A stretch of DNA of 64,000 bases. Origin: Tenrec ecaudatus. Lineage: Eukaryota > Chordata > Mammalia > Afrosoricida > Tenrecidae. The stretch covers positions 257,252,812 to 257,316,811 of the forward strand of contig NC_134531.1 in NCBI RefSeq assembly GCF_050624435.1, given 5' to 3'. Shown here piece by piece: positions 12,131 through 24,225 of the stretch. Numbering within the stretch: position 1 is the stretch's first letter; every line of letters begins with the position of its first letter. The position numbers and the translations under genes were made by a program. The notes beneath the pieces are model-generated. The model searched no databases and was not told where the DNA came from. It saw only the letters and a program-made list of their open reading frames with translations.

Positions 12131-12819
12131 GGTTGAAGTGCCTGGAATCTTTTGAGTACTTAACTATCTTCAAACTGCCATTATAAAACTGGCACACTGA
12201 TAGAAATTATGGGGGGTGGGGCAGAACTATGCAGACCCTACGTGATCCTTGGGTGCTAATGAAGTCTGGTTATGAATCAGGCTTATATGTTTAGAGTCAC
12301 ACACTTGGCTATTTTTATTTTATCTTTCTACTTACTACGCAAAATAAAAAGGACAGAAACAGCATCTCTCTATGTCATCTCAGCACAATGCTTGGACATG
12401 GAAATGATAAATATTGACTTAATAAGAAAATAGCCATATTAGATTGATATACTTTAACCTCAGAGACTTCATTCTAACATATGTATATTTGTTTCTGAAG
12501 TAGCTACAATTTGAGAAAAAATAGATATAGTCGCATTGTTTTAAAGGATTTGAATCTGCTATCACAATTTATGAAGAATTATGATTATGAGAATATTATT
12601 ATTATAAAAAGAGCAAAGGCATGTTAGTTTAATCTTTTATTTTCACATAATAAATAAATGAGTCGTTTATACTTACATATTCTAGAGTCTGACAAATCTT
12701 TGGAGCATTTATGTTCAGCTTAACCCTTAGCGATAATTGTGATGTATATTCTTTCATATGTTAGGCTTTGGCATGTATACATATACTAATAAAAATATTT
12801 TATTTCACATAAAAACAAA
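12131..12819. other. No gene seen
   Basis: AT-rich unique sequence between an RTE 3' end and the RPS18 retrocopy. No repeat family is recognised. Confidence 0.5.
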
Positions 12820-13358
12820 AGCTCCCCCCAGAAGAGGTCTACTGCTGAGCAACCACCCTGTAATTTTCTGTAGCTACCCAGGACAAATTACACCACATCT
12901 TGGGAGAATTCAACACTTTCTTTGTTGGAGGCAGAAAATAAAAAAATGAGACCCTTGTCTGTCACTGCCATTGAGGGTGAGAGTGCAGATATGCTGTTGT
13001 GGTGGTGAGGGAAGCAGACATCATCCACACCACCACGATAGCAGGCAAAGTCACAGAGGATGAGCTGGAGGACATGATCGGTTTTATGTAAAACCCACAT
13101 CGGTACAAGATTCCAGATTCGTTCTTGAACAAGCAGAAAGGCCTGAATAGTGGTGAATACAGCCAGGTCCTGGCCAATGCTCTGGACAAGTTCTATGAAG
13201 ATGTGCAGCAACTGAAGATGATTCTGGCCCCCAGATGACTACGCTACCCCCAGGTCCAGCACACCAAGAAAGATGCTTACTGTGGCCCTGCTGGAGGCAT
13301 ATCCAAGGATAAATGGAATTATTGGCCTTGTCTTTTAATAAATAGTTCATATTCCAAA
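12820..13358 (+). pseudogene. RPS18: RPS18 processed pseudogene, full length (right copy)
   Basis: This is an intronless, decayed copy of ribosomal protein S18 mRNA (40S subunit). It begins with a 5'UTR-like pyrimidine-rich stretch near 12,820. The start codon position near 12,863 is ATT instead of ATG. Recognisable S18 blocks follow: a degraded N-terminus, then TEDE..., KIPD-F-LN-QK and YSQVLAN-LD, and a weak C-terminus. The 3'UTR carries GGCCTTGTCTTTTAATAAAT near 13,323-13,342, much like the parental S18 3'UTR with its AATAAA, and a short A-run ends at 13,358. Several stops and frame changes show it cannot encode the protein. Bases 12,898-13,358 lie inside the right arm of the inverted repeat; the 5' end lies in the spacer. 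Confidence 0.88.
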
Positions 13359-15058
13359 AAGTTGTCCAAAGTCTTAGCTGGAAGCTTTAGAAATTATAGT
13401 ATTGGACCTTTATCTAATGTTTGATCTTCCCTAATTGTATTTTGAAGGTTCTCACTGGCAGAGGCTTCTGGAGTGTCCCCTCCCTCTTCGTCCACTACAT
13501 CTTTTATCTTCAATTTGTAAGAGAAAAAAATAAAAAAGAAGAATGGCAAAAAGGCAACTGCGTCCGCAACAGTCTGAGCGTCAGAGCATTTGATGAGTCA
13601 AGGCATTGTGTATACAGTGATACATCTGCCATTGCCTTCCTTGTTGTTAATGTGATTCTAATTAGACCAATCACTTTTAATTAGTATGCTGTCATCTATT
13701 GAGAAAAATTGATCTGACCTTGATGCTAATTACTTGGCTCGATGCAAAGCTTTATAAAAGTAGGAATTGATTACTTCCAGGCAACCTATGTTGCTTTCTT
13801 TCCTTTGTTTTCTCAAACACAGCATCTTCTATTTAAGTTCTCATATTAATTCATATGTATCTCTATTCTGAATTTATTTTAATAATACCTTAATCTCTTG
13901 TGTGATCTGAAAAGAGAAAGTCTTTAATACTTGTCAGAGAAACGAGTCCTCAGTTAACTATTTTTTCCTCTAAGCCATGTCCCATATTCCTAAAGACTGG
14001 CTCTGAATAAGGCTGACGAGGTTGGGCTCAGGTCAGCCTCCACATAAATCAAGGACAGAAAGAAACAAGAGTGTGGTTAGAATCTTAGAAATATAGAGAT
14101 AACAACCTTGGCATTACAAAAGAGGAGCTTTATTAGTTTTCATGTGGGAGTTTTGATTCTTTTATCTTAAATCATTGTGGCATTTTAAAGGAAAAATAAA
14201 TGAATACTTCTAAGAATCAGGTGACTGATGATGGATGGTTCTCTACCTGCCATTCAAATATCTTAAATCCAAAATAATTTGAGATAACTGATAATTTTGT
14301 TTAGTCACAATATACTTTTAATACAAACCCTGAAGAATTATTTAAATGTCTTTTTAAAAAAATTTAGTTCGTTCGTTGAACATCTAGACTTTTTAATAAT
14401 CTGTCACTGGAAAAAAAATTTAAATATTTCTTCTTGCTTAAAAGTAAATTAAATTATATGATCTTCTTCCTATAATTTAAATGTACTTTATTTTAATGAT
14501 GTTTTAAATCTAGTGACAAGTGGAAATTAATTCAAACAAGATTTTTTTTAGGGGGGCTCTTTTTATACATCCTTTTAAATACATAATTGTAACTATCAGT
14601 TTAGATTTTCATCAACTATGTAAATTGATTTTAGCACATTTTTCTCAGGGAGTTAGTATCTGTAGATTTTCAGATTTCTCAATGAAATATGTATTGGGAC
14701 TAGTTATTGGTTTATGGAGCTCTAAAAGTTTTTGAAAACCCTATGGACTCCTTAATCTTTATTTTGGAACCCCATCAAATTGCCCCAGCATACGTAAAGG
14801 ACTTAAATAGTATGACTCATACAGGAATAGTGATCACTTGATGAAGTTTTTGTTACCTTGATACAATGAGAAAGGGAATTAAGCTAGAATTAAAATCACT
14901 TAGTTCATTAAGCGTACTATGTAAGCCAGCTGAGATTTGCTTTTGATAGAAATACTTTTTCAATAAAGAAAACAGAAAATTGAATGTGTTCTTGCACAAG
15001 ATCCTTAATCATCAGACAGTGACACTTTAAATAGTCTTTTTGTAGATAGCGTAGTTAT
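13359..15058. other. Unique AT-rich sequence in the right arm
   Basis: Mirror of 1-1,700. It holds no gene or recognisable transposon. It includes the candidate element at 13,540-13,760. Confidence 0.6.
13540..13760. other. Candidate conserved non-coding element in the right arm
   Basis: This stretch is less repetitive than its surroundings, has scattered CpGs (for example GCGTCCGCAACAG near 13,560), and holds several homeodomain-type cores: CTAATTAGACC at 13,657-13,667, TTTTAATTAG at 13,675-13,684 and GCTAATTAC near 13,722. No repeat family is recognisable. Calling it a regulatory element is inference from composition and motifs only; conservation could not be tested. A second copy lies at 1,299-1,519. 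Confidence 0.25.
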
Positions 15059-15094
15059 GTTGAGTATGTAAAAGGTATTTTCCTAACAATGTGA

Positions 15095-15560
15095 CACTTC
15101 TTACAAAATTAGAAATAGAAATAGCATGATTCAGTAACCCCACTACTGGGTACATATCTTAAAGGAAAAAGAGGTGGCATGATATATACACTCATGTGCA
15201 CAGCAACGTTATTCACGATAATAATAAGGTAGAAAAATTGAAGTGTTCATCACTGGTGAATGAATAAATAATCCAAAGCACGGAGTAGGCAATGTTAAAG
15301 GATAACGATGCGCCGGTGAAATACATCATAACAGGAATGAACTTAGAGGACATTGACATTCGTCAAGCACAAAGGGATACATATTGTAGGAGACTCTTAC
15401 TGTGAAAGTAGAGAAAAGGGTTACACGCAGAATCATTCTTTGAAGATTCCTAGAGGTAGGAGAGAAAGGGGTTGTGTATCACTATCTAGAGGGTTACCTG
15501 GATAAGGGCAAGATACTATACAGTGAGGAAGAGAACAATATAAAATGATCAAAGCAAAGG
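15095..15560 (+). mobile_element. Old L1/HAL1-like fragment (ORF2 3' end region)
   Basis: CCCCACTACTGGGTACATAT at about 15,138 and the following AACGTTATTCACGATAATAA and TGAATGAATAAATAA blocks follow the order of the C-terminal L1 ORF2 coding region (P-LLGI-P ... FTIA ... WI). Divergence is high and no frame is open. It begins about 40 bp past the visible end of the right inverted-repeat arm. Confidence 0.6.
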
Positions 15561-15849
15561 AAGACACCAGACAGAGCTCAACAGGTGAAGACGTCACAGG
15601 CTACTCTGTACATACAAAATCCTACCGGAACAGCAATAACAACAATCGACAAATGGATGCACATAATCACTCAAGATAAACATGGGCAGAAAGGTGACTG
15701 GCACTATGCCCGTGAATGTACATAGAGGTTTGCCGGAGGTTATTCTTGTTCCCATACATGTAGTTGTAAGTGCTACAAATATACCCATGGCTAGTATAGA
15801 GTTTATTAAAACTGTGCATAGCTGAATATCTTAAGGGACTGAGTGGAGG
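15561..15849. other. No gene seen; possible L1-related sequence
   Basis: No clear family. It lies between the old L1 fragment and the start of an RTE element. Confidence 0.35.
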
Positions 15850-18800
15850 GACAGCACTCTTCTATTCCATTGTCATACTGCCATGGCTTGCATGCGGCTC
15901 TGATAATGGACGCTGTGAAACCAGTCTTATTTTGAAAACCATGGTGGACCAGTTCTAACAGAGCTTCCAGACTAGGACACCTTAGGAAAACAGAATATGT
16001 GGTCCAATATTGAGGGCTTCACCACGGAGAACATGGTGAATAGTAGTCGAATAGTGTATGGTGTAATGCTGGAAATGATCCTTTCAGGTGGGAAGGCACT
16101 CAAAACCCAGCAAAAGCAGCTCCACTTTTTCAAAATAAAGTCAAGATTAATGACGTGGATGGAACAAAGCCATGAGTATCTTTACCAGCTGAGGGGCACA
16201 ACACAAAATGAGAAGGTACAATTGCAAATATTTACTAATAATGGGAAAGTCAACTGTAGGAAGTATGAATATATGAGAATTGGAAAGTGTCAAAAATGAA
16301 ACGGAATTTAGAAAGATCTATATCCAAGGTATTACTGAGCTGAAGTGAATAGATATTAGCCAATTTGAGTCACATGATGACATAACTTACTATGCTCAGA
16401 ATGACAACTCTAAGAGTAATGACATTGCATTTATTGACAAAATTAACTTTCCAATACCTATCTTGTGGTACAAACGTATATTTCATTAAATGATATATAT
16501 ATATATTACTACAGTGAAGTTAGTTACTACATCTGTTATTCAAACTCACACACCAACCACTAAATCCAGGGCTTAATCAAGGGCAATGTAATTGAGAGGA
16601 ACTATTGAAACCCAAATGAAGGACAAACATGACAGTGGGACAGGAGGAAAGTAAAACGAAATAGAGGAAAGAGCTAGGAGGCAAAGGGCATTTATAGAGG
16701 TCTAAATACAGGCATGTACATATGCAAATATATTTATACATGAGGATGGGGAAATAGATCTATGAGCATGTATTTATAGGTTTAGTATTAAGATAGCAGA
16801 AGGACATTGGGCCTCCACTCAAGTACTCCCTCAATGCAAGAATACTTTCTTCTATTAAATTGGCATTCTATGATGCTCACCTTCCTGATACAACCCCTGA
16901 AGACAAAGTGGGTGCATAAGCAAATGTGGTGAAGAAAGCTGATGTTACCCAGCTGTCAACCAATATAGTGTCTGAGGTCTTAAAGGTTTGAAGATAAGCA
17001 TGTCGCTATCTAGCTGAGAAGCAACAAAGCTCATCAACCTATATGATCATGAGGTTTTGATAGGGATCAGGTATCAGATATCAATGACCCAGAACAAAAA
17101 ATTATATCAATGTGAATAAGGAGGAGGGTAAAGTGGAGACTCACAGCCCATCTGTAGACAATTAGACATCTCCTTACAGAAGGGTCACAAGGAAGAGACA
17201 AGCCAGTTTGGGTACAGTACAGCACCAATGAAACATACAACTTTCCTCCAGCTTTTTAATGCTTCCTCACCCCGACTATCATGACCCCAATTCTACCTTA
17301 CAAATCTGGTTAGACCAGAGCATGTACATGGGTACAGAGAAGGGCTGGAAACATAGGGAATCAAGAACAGATAATCCCCTCAGGGCAATAATGCAAGTAA
17401 AAATATCAAGAAGATGAGTGTAAGGTGGGGGTAGAAAGGGGAACCATCCTCCCAGGGGATGGAAAGCAGAAAAGTGAGTGAAGGGAGACATTGTTCAGTA
17501 TAAGACATGAAAAAATAATAGTAAATTATGAAGGGTTCATGAGGGAGGGAGTGTGGGGGAGGGAGGGGAAAAATGAAGAGCTGATACCAAAGGCTCAAGT
17601 AGAAAGAACATGTTTTGACAATGATCATGGCAAGAAATGTACAAATGTGCTTGATACAATGCATGTATGGATGTATTGTGATAAGAGCTGTACAAGCCCC
17701 CAATAAAAATGATTACAAAAAAGGAATTGAAGAATTCTTTCAACTGCCTCAGTCTAAAATTACCTAAAAATGTAATCAAGATGCAGTGATAATTAATAGT
17801 GATTAGAAGGCAAAAGTTGGAAACAAAGAGAGATTGATTGATCATTGGAAAATATGGCTTGGTGATAACAAATATGCTGGAGATGAAAGACCAATGATTT
17901 TTTCACTGTGAACACATTTTTCTCAACAACAGGAAAGTTACTCGATGCATGTGGATCTCTCCAGATAACAAATATGGAATCAAATTAACTAAATCTGTGG
18001 GAAGGTACCATGGAGAAGTATTATTGACAAGTTATAGTCTGTTCAGCATTTGCTCCCTGCTTTCAAGTTGATTCTGACTCATAGCAACACTATAGTAAAG
18101 TTCTATAAGCAAAGATACTATCAAGAAATTATTGACTGATTCAGGGACCCACAAGAATAGATGGGAAGAATACACAGTCACTCTATCAAAAATAACTAGT
18201 TGACAGTCCACCATGTCAAGAGGTAGCATATGAGCAAGAACCAATGGTGCTGAAAGAAGAAATTCAAGCTGAAGTGAATACATTAACCAAACACAGGCTC
18301 CAGGAATTGATGGAATTCCCTTTGAAATGTTTCAGCAAGTGAAATTAGCACTGAAAGCACTCACTCATCTATGCCAGGAAATTTGGAAGACAGCTACCTG
18401 GCCAACTGACAGGGCGAGATCCATGCTTGTGCTTATTCCAAAGAAAGATAACCTGATAGAATGCTTAAATTCTATAATGATATCATTGACAATGCACACA
18501 GTAAAATTTTAGGATCGTCCAATAATGGTGGCAGCAGTACATTGACAGTGAACTGCTGGAAGCTCAGGCCAGATTCAGAAGAGGACTGGAACAAGGAATA
18601 TCATTGCTGATGTCAGATGTATCTTAGATGAAAGCAGAGAATATCAGAAAGATGTTAACTTGTGTGTCATTGACTATGCAAATGAATCCGACTTTGTGAC
18701 CTCTAATAAACTGTGGATAGCCTTGAGAAAATGGGAATTCCAGAACAATTCATTGAGCTCATGAGGAACTTGTAAATGGATGAAGAAGCAGTTGTACAAA

Positions 18801-19770
18801 GTGAACAAGGGCATATGCGTGGTTTACAATTAGGAAAGATGTGCCTCAGGGTTGCATCCTCTCACCATACTTGTTAAATTTATATCATCAGAGAAGCTGA
18901 CTTATGTGAACAAGAATGTGACATCAGGATTGGAGGAAGGCTTATTAGCATCCTGCATCATACAGATGACACACCTTCACTAGCTGAAAGTGAGGAGAAC
19001 CTGAAGCCCTTGCAGTGATGCTAAGGATTATAACCTTCAGTATGGATTACAACTCAATACAAGAAAGGAAAAAAAAAAAACTCTCTCAATTGGACAAAGA
19101 GTTGACATCACTATAAACAAAGAAAGGATTGACACCATCAAGTATTTGATCTTACTTGTACCCCCAACCAATGCTCATGGAAGCAGCGGCTGAGAGATAA
19201 AGTTAGACTTTGCATGAGGTGAATCTGGTATATAAAATCTCTTTAGTTGTGAAGAGCAATGGTGTTAATTTGAGGAGTAACGTGCTCCTGAATCCAAGCC
19301 ATGGTGTTCTCCCTTGCTTCCTATGCATGTGAAAGTTGGGGATTGAATAAGAAAGATTGTAGAAGAATAGATGCTTTTGAATTGTGATGCTGGGGAGCAA
19401 TGTTGATGGTGCTGGAGAAGAATATTGAAAGTACCATGGAATGCTAAAAAGGACAAACCAACCTATATTGGAAGAAGTGAGGCCAGAGTGCTCTTTAGAG
19501 GGAAGATGAGCAAGACTTCCTCTTATGTACTTTGGACATATTGTCAGGAAAGACCAGTAAGTGGAGAAGGACATCATGTATGGCAAAGTGGAAGGATGAC
19601 GAAAAGAGGAAGACTTTCATTGAGAAGGAGCGACACCGTGGCTGCATCAATGGGCTCGGGCAAAGGAACAATTGTGAAGATGGTGCAGGACCAGGAAGTA
19701 TGGTGGTTCTGGTGTGCATAGGACCACTATTGGTGGGAACCAACTCAATATTATCTAACAACAATACTAC
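15850..19770 (+). mobile_element. Nearly full-length RTE (BovB-like) LINE, split by an L1
   Basis: This is the most complete RTE here. A 5' region spans about 15,860-16,580. After the L1 insertion come endonuclease-domain sequence near 17,740-17,880, reverse transcriptase (decayed LIPKKDN at 18,432, VIDYAN-SD at 18,667, and HTDDTPSLAES at 18,958, where RTEs have YADD), and a 3' region ending with AACTCAATATTATCTAACAAC near 19,745-19,765. The catalytic Y/F-A-D-D box is mutated in its first two positions but keeps both aspartates. Many stops and frameshifts make it inactive. The family encodes an apurinic-type endonuclease and RT used for target-primed reverse transcription. Confidence 0.85.
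16585..17728 (+). mobile_element. L1 3'UTR insertion inside RTE
   Basis: A 5'-truncated L1 made only of 3'UTR. It starts near the GACAGTGGGACAGGAGG block (16,631), passes the ACTCCCTCAATGCAAG block (16,825) and one copy of the TCTTAAAGG module (16,978), and ends with CCCCCAATAAAAATGATTAC plus a short A-run at 17,728. RTE sequence resumes immediately afterwards in the endonuclease region, so the L1 is the younger element. Confidence 0.8.
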
Positions 19771-19844
19771 TAACATTGCAGAATAAAATTGTTCTATAAA
19801 TTTTACAAAACTGTAAATCTTTATAGAAGCAGACTGTATCATAT

Positions 19845-19945
19845 TTCTTGGGTGGAGAAGTTGGTAGGTTCAAACCACCAAACTCCATCCTTTCAGTTAG
19901 TAGGCTAATGTTAGTACACTGTGAGCCTAAAGATCATTGTGTTCA
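19845..19945 (-). mobile_element. AfroSINE head fragment
   Basis: The minus strand reads CTGAAAGGATGGAGTTTGGT then GGTTTGAACCTACCAAC, a B-box-bearing tRNA-derived head (GGTTCGAACC type). It is partial and diverged. Confidence 0.5.
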
Positions 19946-22900
19946 TATTGGGATGAACACAATAGTAAAGACATTTATATGAGATCTAGTGAAAGGAAGC
20001 TGAGAGCAAAGGGCAGTTCGGGTTGACCAAAGACTTGAAAAAGCTATCGCAGAGAAAAGCAAATAGACTTATTTGTCACAAACTATTCTCCATAATGCAA
20101 AGAAAAAATTTTAAAGACTTATGGAATCTCAGAAGCAGAAGACAGAGACCATGCTTAAGGTGGGCTGATAAATTAGTATCTAGAATTCCTTTCCATACTG
20201 GATGACGTAGAAAGCAAAAACCTACTTTTCTTCTATTACCTTCCTAATAAGGTTCTAAATACAAATCATATTTGACCAAATAACTTTGTTCAGTCATATT
20301 ATGAAGGCAAAATTAAAGTGGATGCAATTTCCCTATTAGAAATATTACTGATTTCTGTATTATTGTAGCAGCACCCTATTTATCATTTAATAAATTTGTT
20401 ATTGTCCATGAAAGATGAAGGGGCATGATAACTATACTCAAGATTCCCATATTTGATCACTAAGCTTGGAAGTACCAAAGGGTAGTATCAAAGGTTGTAG
20501 AAACAATATCCTGACCCACATATCATATATTTGGTAGTTACTTGTATTTGCACACCAGTATTTGGGGCATTCATCCTCCAAAAAAACATGTTTAGATTGC
20601 ATGTCCTCAACTTCTTGTAGGAGATGGGAACATGGTACTTACTTTAATCAATAGACTATTTAAAATACATTTATTACTTTCCAGTAGAAGCATAGATGAG
20701 CTACCATGCAATTTTATTTTCTCCCTTGTCCAGGAGCACACAAGACAATACACTTGTAATGGATCTGCCATGCTGATCCACATGATGACCATGGCCCTGG
20801 AAACTATAGAGTGGTAGTATATTTGTATGAGCAATACATGACATTTTATTACAGTCATAAGTTATGATATGAGCATTATTTGTACCATTGTATGACCTAG
20901 CCTAATCAGTCACTAAGACCAGATTTGGAAGAGAATACCAGATCTGAAATATTGTCATTACAGACCCTTAAATATACAGCATCGGTTTGGGAAGAAGTAA
21001 CAAAGTGCCTATTAGAGGGGACTTAAAGCTGATTGTATGTGCTTTGTATTGGCAACATGATTGGTTAAACAGACACTTGAAGATATTTGGGGAACCAATC
21101 ATGTGCTTCATGAGCTTGTAAGTCTAGGGAATAACGATAGCAGTGTGAACTTCAGTGATGTGTGTTGATGAAAATTGACTGTGTTTGAAAGTTAGAAGAG
21201 AAAATAAAAGAGCTAAAAATTACTGGATTTTAACAGTAATATAAAAGAATAGAAACAGCTCAGAAATTTGGAGATTTATGTAGTTGGAAAAAACAACCAT
21301 TTCCCAACCCCATATATGCATATAAAACTAATAAAGGCTATGAGTGACAAAACAAATTAAGTATATGTCTATGATGTTTGTTACTGTAATTATAAGAATT
21401 TAAGACTGTAGTTAATTATTTTTAAATTTGATTAAAATATCTAATCCTGAGTGATTAATGAATATAACATTAATCTTTATGACAGAGACATCACAATAAA
21501 GTACATAGAATCATAATTAAGGGAGACAGAAATTAAATAAATACTGCCAATTCTAAAATTAGTCCTTCAAGTAAGCTATGGATTTGACTACTAGCAGATA
21601 TTACTGGTTGAAACTAATAAACAGGAAGTCAACTAAAATTTCCATTCCTTTGGAATGGAAGCCCAAAGATTAATTACAGATAATCTATGACTGAGATTTG
21701 AGAAAGTGAGACATTTGCTCAGCCACAAAGCCAGGTATAACCTCCAACGTCCATTTCCATACCAAAGACAGAGTGTTCAAGTTCACAGTGACCCTACGTG
21801 CAACAGTATGCAGTCACTGCTGTGTCCGGTGCTGTCTTCACCATGGCTATGTCAGCCCAGCCCTGAGGCACTACCCATATAGGAAAGCAAGCACTCTCCT
21901 AATTAGCAATGGGAGAAATGCAAAGCAGTAATTAAAGGAAATGTATACTTAAATTGGTAATGAATCAGCAAATGTAATATTCAGTTGTTGATATGCATAT
22001 GTATTCATACATACATTCCATCTTATAAAACTTAAGAGTATTGATATAAAATTGGAGCTAGTTTGATAAAAATTTACTCTTGGATGATTCTAGAATGAAG
22101 TGTCTGTGTCTTGAATAATTTCACCACTAGACACTTAGAATTTTGAACCTTTATTCAGCATTAAAAATCTATACCCTGAAAATACTGGTTTGAAGAATCA
22201 CTTGAGACATTCGTTGGTTAAATTTTTAAAAAATCTTTTAAGTAGCAAAAAATGTATTTCTATTAGAACAACTACTGAGAGAAACACACGCACACAACAA
22301 CATTGAAAGCTAAGAGGTTTCTAACTTATTAGGAAGAAAATTATAAGTGCAGGTGGTATCAGCAACGGGATGCTATCTAGCCAGCTCGAGAACATAGCCA
22401 ATAAAATGTGAAATTTCCCCTTAGGTATTGCAAATTGACCACATGACATACAAAATGTCATGTGTGAGAACAAATGAGAGCATGCATGTAGGCTAATTGC
22501 TGAGATGATAAACTGCTAAACAAGGGAAAAGGTGTTATTTGGAACGTATATCATGATATTGAACAGTTGTTATATTTTGAAATTCCACTTTTGCTTTCAA
22601 AAATCTTAAACTGGAAATCAGGCCTGAGCATGACTAGCTTTTATAGATAATATATTATTTAAATCACTTAGTGTTTGCCAAACTTTTCTCTGCCCCTTTA
22701 TTATTATTATTAATTTTTATTTTACTAATAAGTGATCCAAGAATGTCCCTAAGGTTGTTTTTTTTTTCTTACAAAACGTGATTCTATACTTATTGAGGGT
22801 CAGGTCTGTATGCTACTAAAAGCTTCACATTTTACCCCATACACCAGGGGATGCATATTTTAATGGTATATAGATTCTGTTATAAACTAATAAAACTTTC

Positions 22901-23308
22901 CATTTATAAGGGACCTTCACAAATTTCATAGAAATTGGAATTAATAGATAATGACATTTTTAAAAGACAGTTTGAAGTACTTTTGATTACTTTCTATTTG
23001 ACTCAGTCAACAGAGAATGATTGGTTTGAATGTTTTTTCATTGGTCAAACATGCAGTATATCGCAGCAGTTTGTTCTTTGTGTAAAGGTGTTTAACCTGG
23101 TTATAAACATCCAGGTTTTGCTAATCACTTATTCATGCCAATTAATTAGATTGGATATAATTCATTACTTTGTTCCTGGACTAGTCTAACAATATGAGGG
23201 GAAGAGTATAGTTCAGCTCATGAAAGACAACTGGATATCCCCTTACAGAAGGGTCGCAGGAAGGTGAGCCAGTCAGGATGCAGTGTAGCACCAATGAAAG
23301 GGATGGAG
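19946..23308. other. Unique AT-rich sequence
   Basis: About 3.4 kb with no recognisable gene. The longest open frames (83-84 codons at 20,607-20,858 and 22,935-23,189) show no known domain. A possible minus-strand AfroSINE relic lies at 21,750-21,890. Confidence 0.5.
21750..21890 (-). mobile_element. Possible AfroSINE relic
   Basis: TTCACAGTGACCCTACGTGC resembles the inverted AfroSINE tail (cf. CATAGCGACCCTATGG). The rest is too diverged to align by eye. Confidence 0.35.
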
Positions 23309-23505
23309 GTAAGAGTCTCTTGGCTTAAGCCTGGCTGCTAACTACAATGTCAGCACTTTGAAACCAACGACTGCTCCCTGGGAGAAAGACAGGGCTGTCT
23401 CTCTGTAGAGTCACAGTCTTAGAAACGCACGGGGCAAGTTTTTCCCTGCCCTTTACAGTCGCTATGAGTTGGCATCAACCAGATGCCTTTGAGTTTGCTT
23501 TTGTG
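23309..23505 (+). mobile_element. AfroSINE
   Basis: The plus strand shows a tRNA-like head (CTGGCTGCTAACTACAATGT, then a decayed B box near 23,360), the body CCCTGGGAGAAAGACAGGGC, an AGTCTTAGAAACGCAC block, and the tail CGCTATGAGTTGGCATC. The body with GGGAGAAAG is the variant I associate with the afroinsectiphilian branch (tenrec, golden mole, aardvark, sengi); that attribution is from memory. Confidence 0.75.
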
Positions 23506-23654
23506 CGCGCATGTGTTGTTTAGTACTGAGAATTTGGGACAGGTGTGTGTGTGTGTGTTCCACTCAAATTTTATTCACTAATTAACTTAGAAATCATTAC
23601 CTAGAAAGTAGACACGCAGTTAACAACAACAACACAACTATATTATATTTAAGC

Positions 23655-23810
23655 ATTATGTGACTAACTGGTAGTAAGTATTGGGCTGTTGTCCAAAAGG
23701 TCAGTTGTTCACACCCCCCCACCCTCTTTCCAGGGGAGAAAGATGAGTGTGTGCTCCTGGCACACTCTTTCACAGACTTTGAAACCCCAGGGCTCGTTGC
23801 TCGAAGTACA
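23655..23810 (+). mobile_element. AfroSINE, 3'-truncated
   Basis: Head block TATTGGGCTGTTGTCCAAAA, then GTCAGTTGTTCACACC (decayed B box) and CCAGGGGAGAAAGATGAG. The tail is missing or diverged. A C-run of 8 lies at 23,713. Confidence 0.6.
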
Positions 23811-24225
23811 AATGGACATGTTGGCAGTGGATTTCTTTTGGAACACCCATTTAAATAAGGACTGTCCTTGTGGTGAACAAAGTGGAAGGTTTATTGATCT
23901 TTTAAAGAATCTTTGAAAAATATGTATTGTAATTAATAAAGCCTGGATTCTAAAGCTATTTATTAATCATTTCACTATGTATGTTTATCTGAGCAGGCTT
24001 ACAAGTAAATGTTCTATGACCCTGTTTTTGAAAGATGCATGCAGATTCAGGTATATTTCTTATTCAATGAAGAAACTAATGCAAGTCATATTCAAGGAAG
24101 CAATAGACTCCAAAGGTATAGTCTTTGGCTGGATACAGCCTCTTTTCTAATATTGGTTCTTTTGGTGTTTTTCACTGAAAAGGGAAAATCTTTTGTACCA
24201 CAGTTATCTATAAAAATGGATATAC
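23811..24225. other. No gene seen
   Basis: AT-rich sequence upstream of an L1 5' truncation point. An open frame beginning at 24,009 runs through it into the L1 ORF2; its first 70 or so codons are not L1-like. Confidence 0.45.

Larger units (their letters stand above)
12898..15058. repeat. Right arm of the large inverted repeat
   Basis: This is the mirror image of 1-2,161. The spacer between the arms is about 10.7 kb (2,162-12,897). The match ends at 15,058 only because the partner reaches the window start, so the true arm may be longer. Both arms share every decay mutation of the RPS18 pseudogene, so the duplication, or the last gene conversion, is much younger than the pseudogene. On this side the pseudogene continues across the inner edge to a complete 5' end, so the right copy looks like the original locus and the left like the derived one. 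Confidence 0.95.

Noticed and set aside
1-15058. The two identical arms as the paired LTRs of a provirus
   Set aside because: The arms are inverted, not direct, and they contain an RPS18 retrocopy and unique DNA rather than LTR signals.
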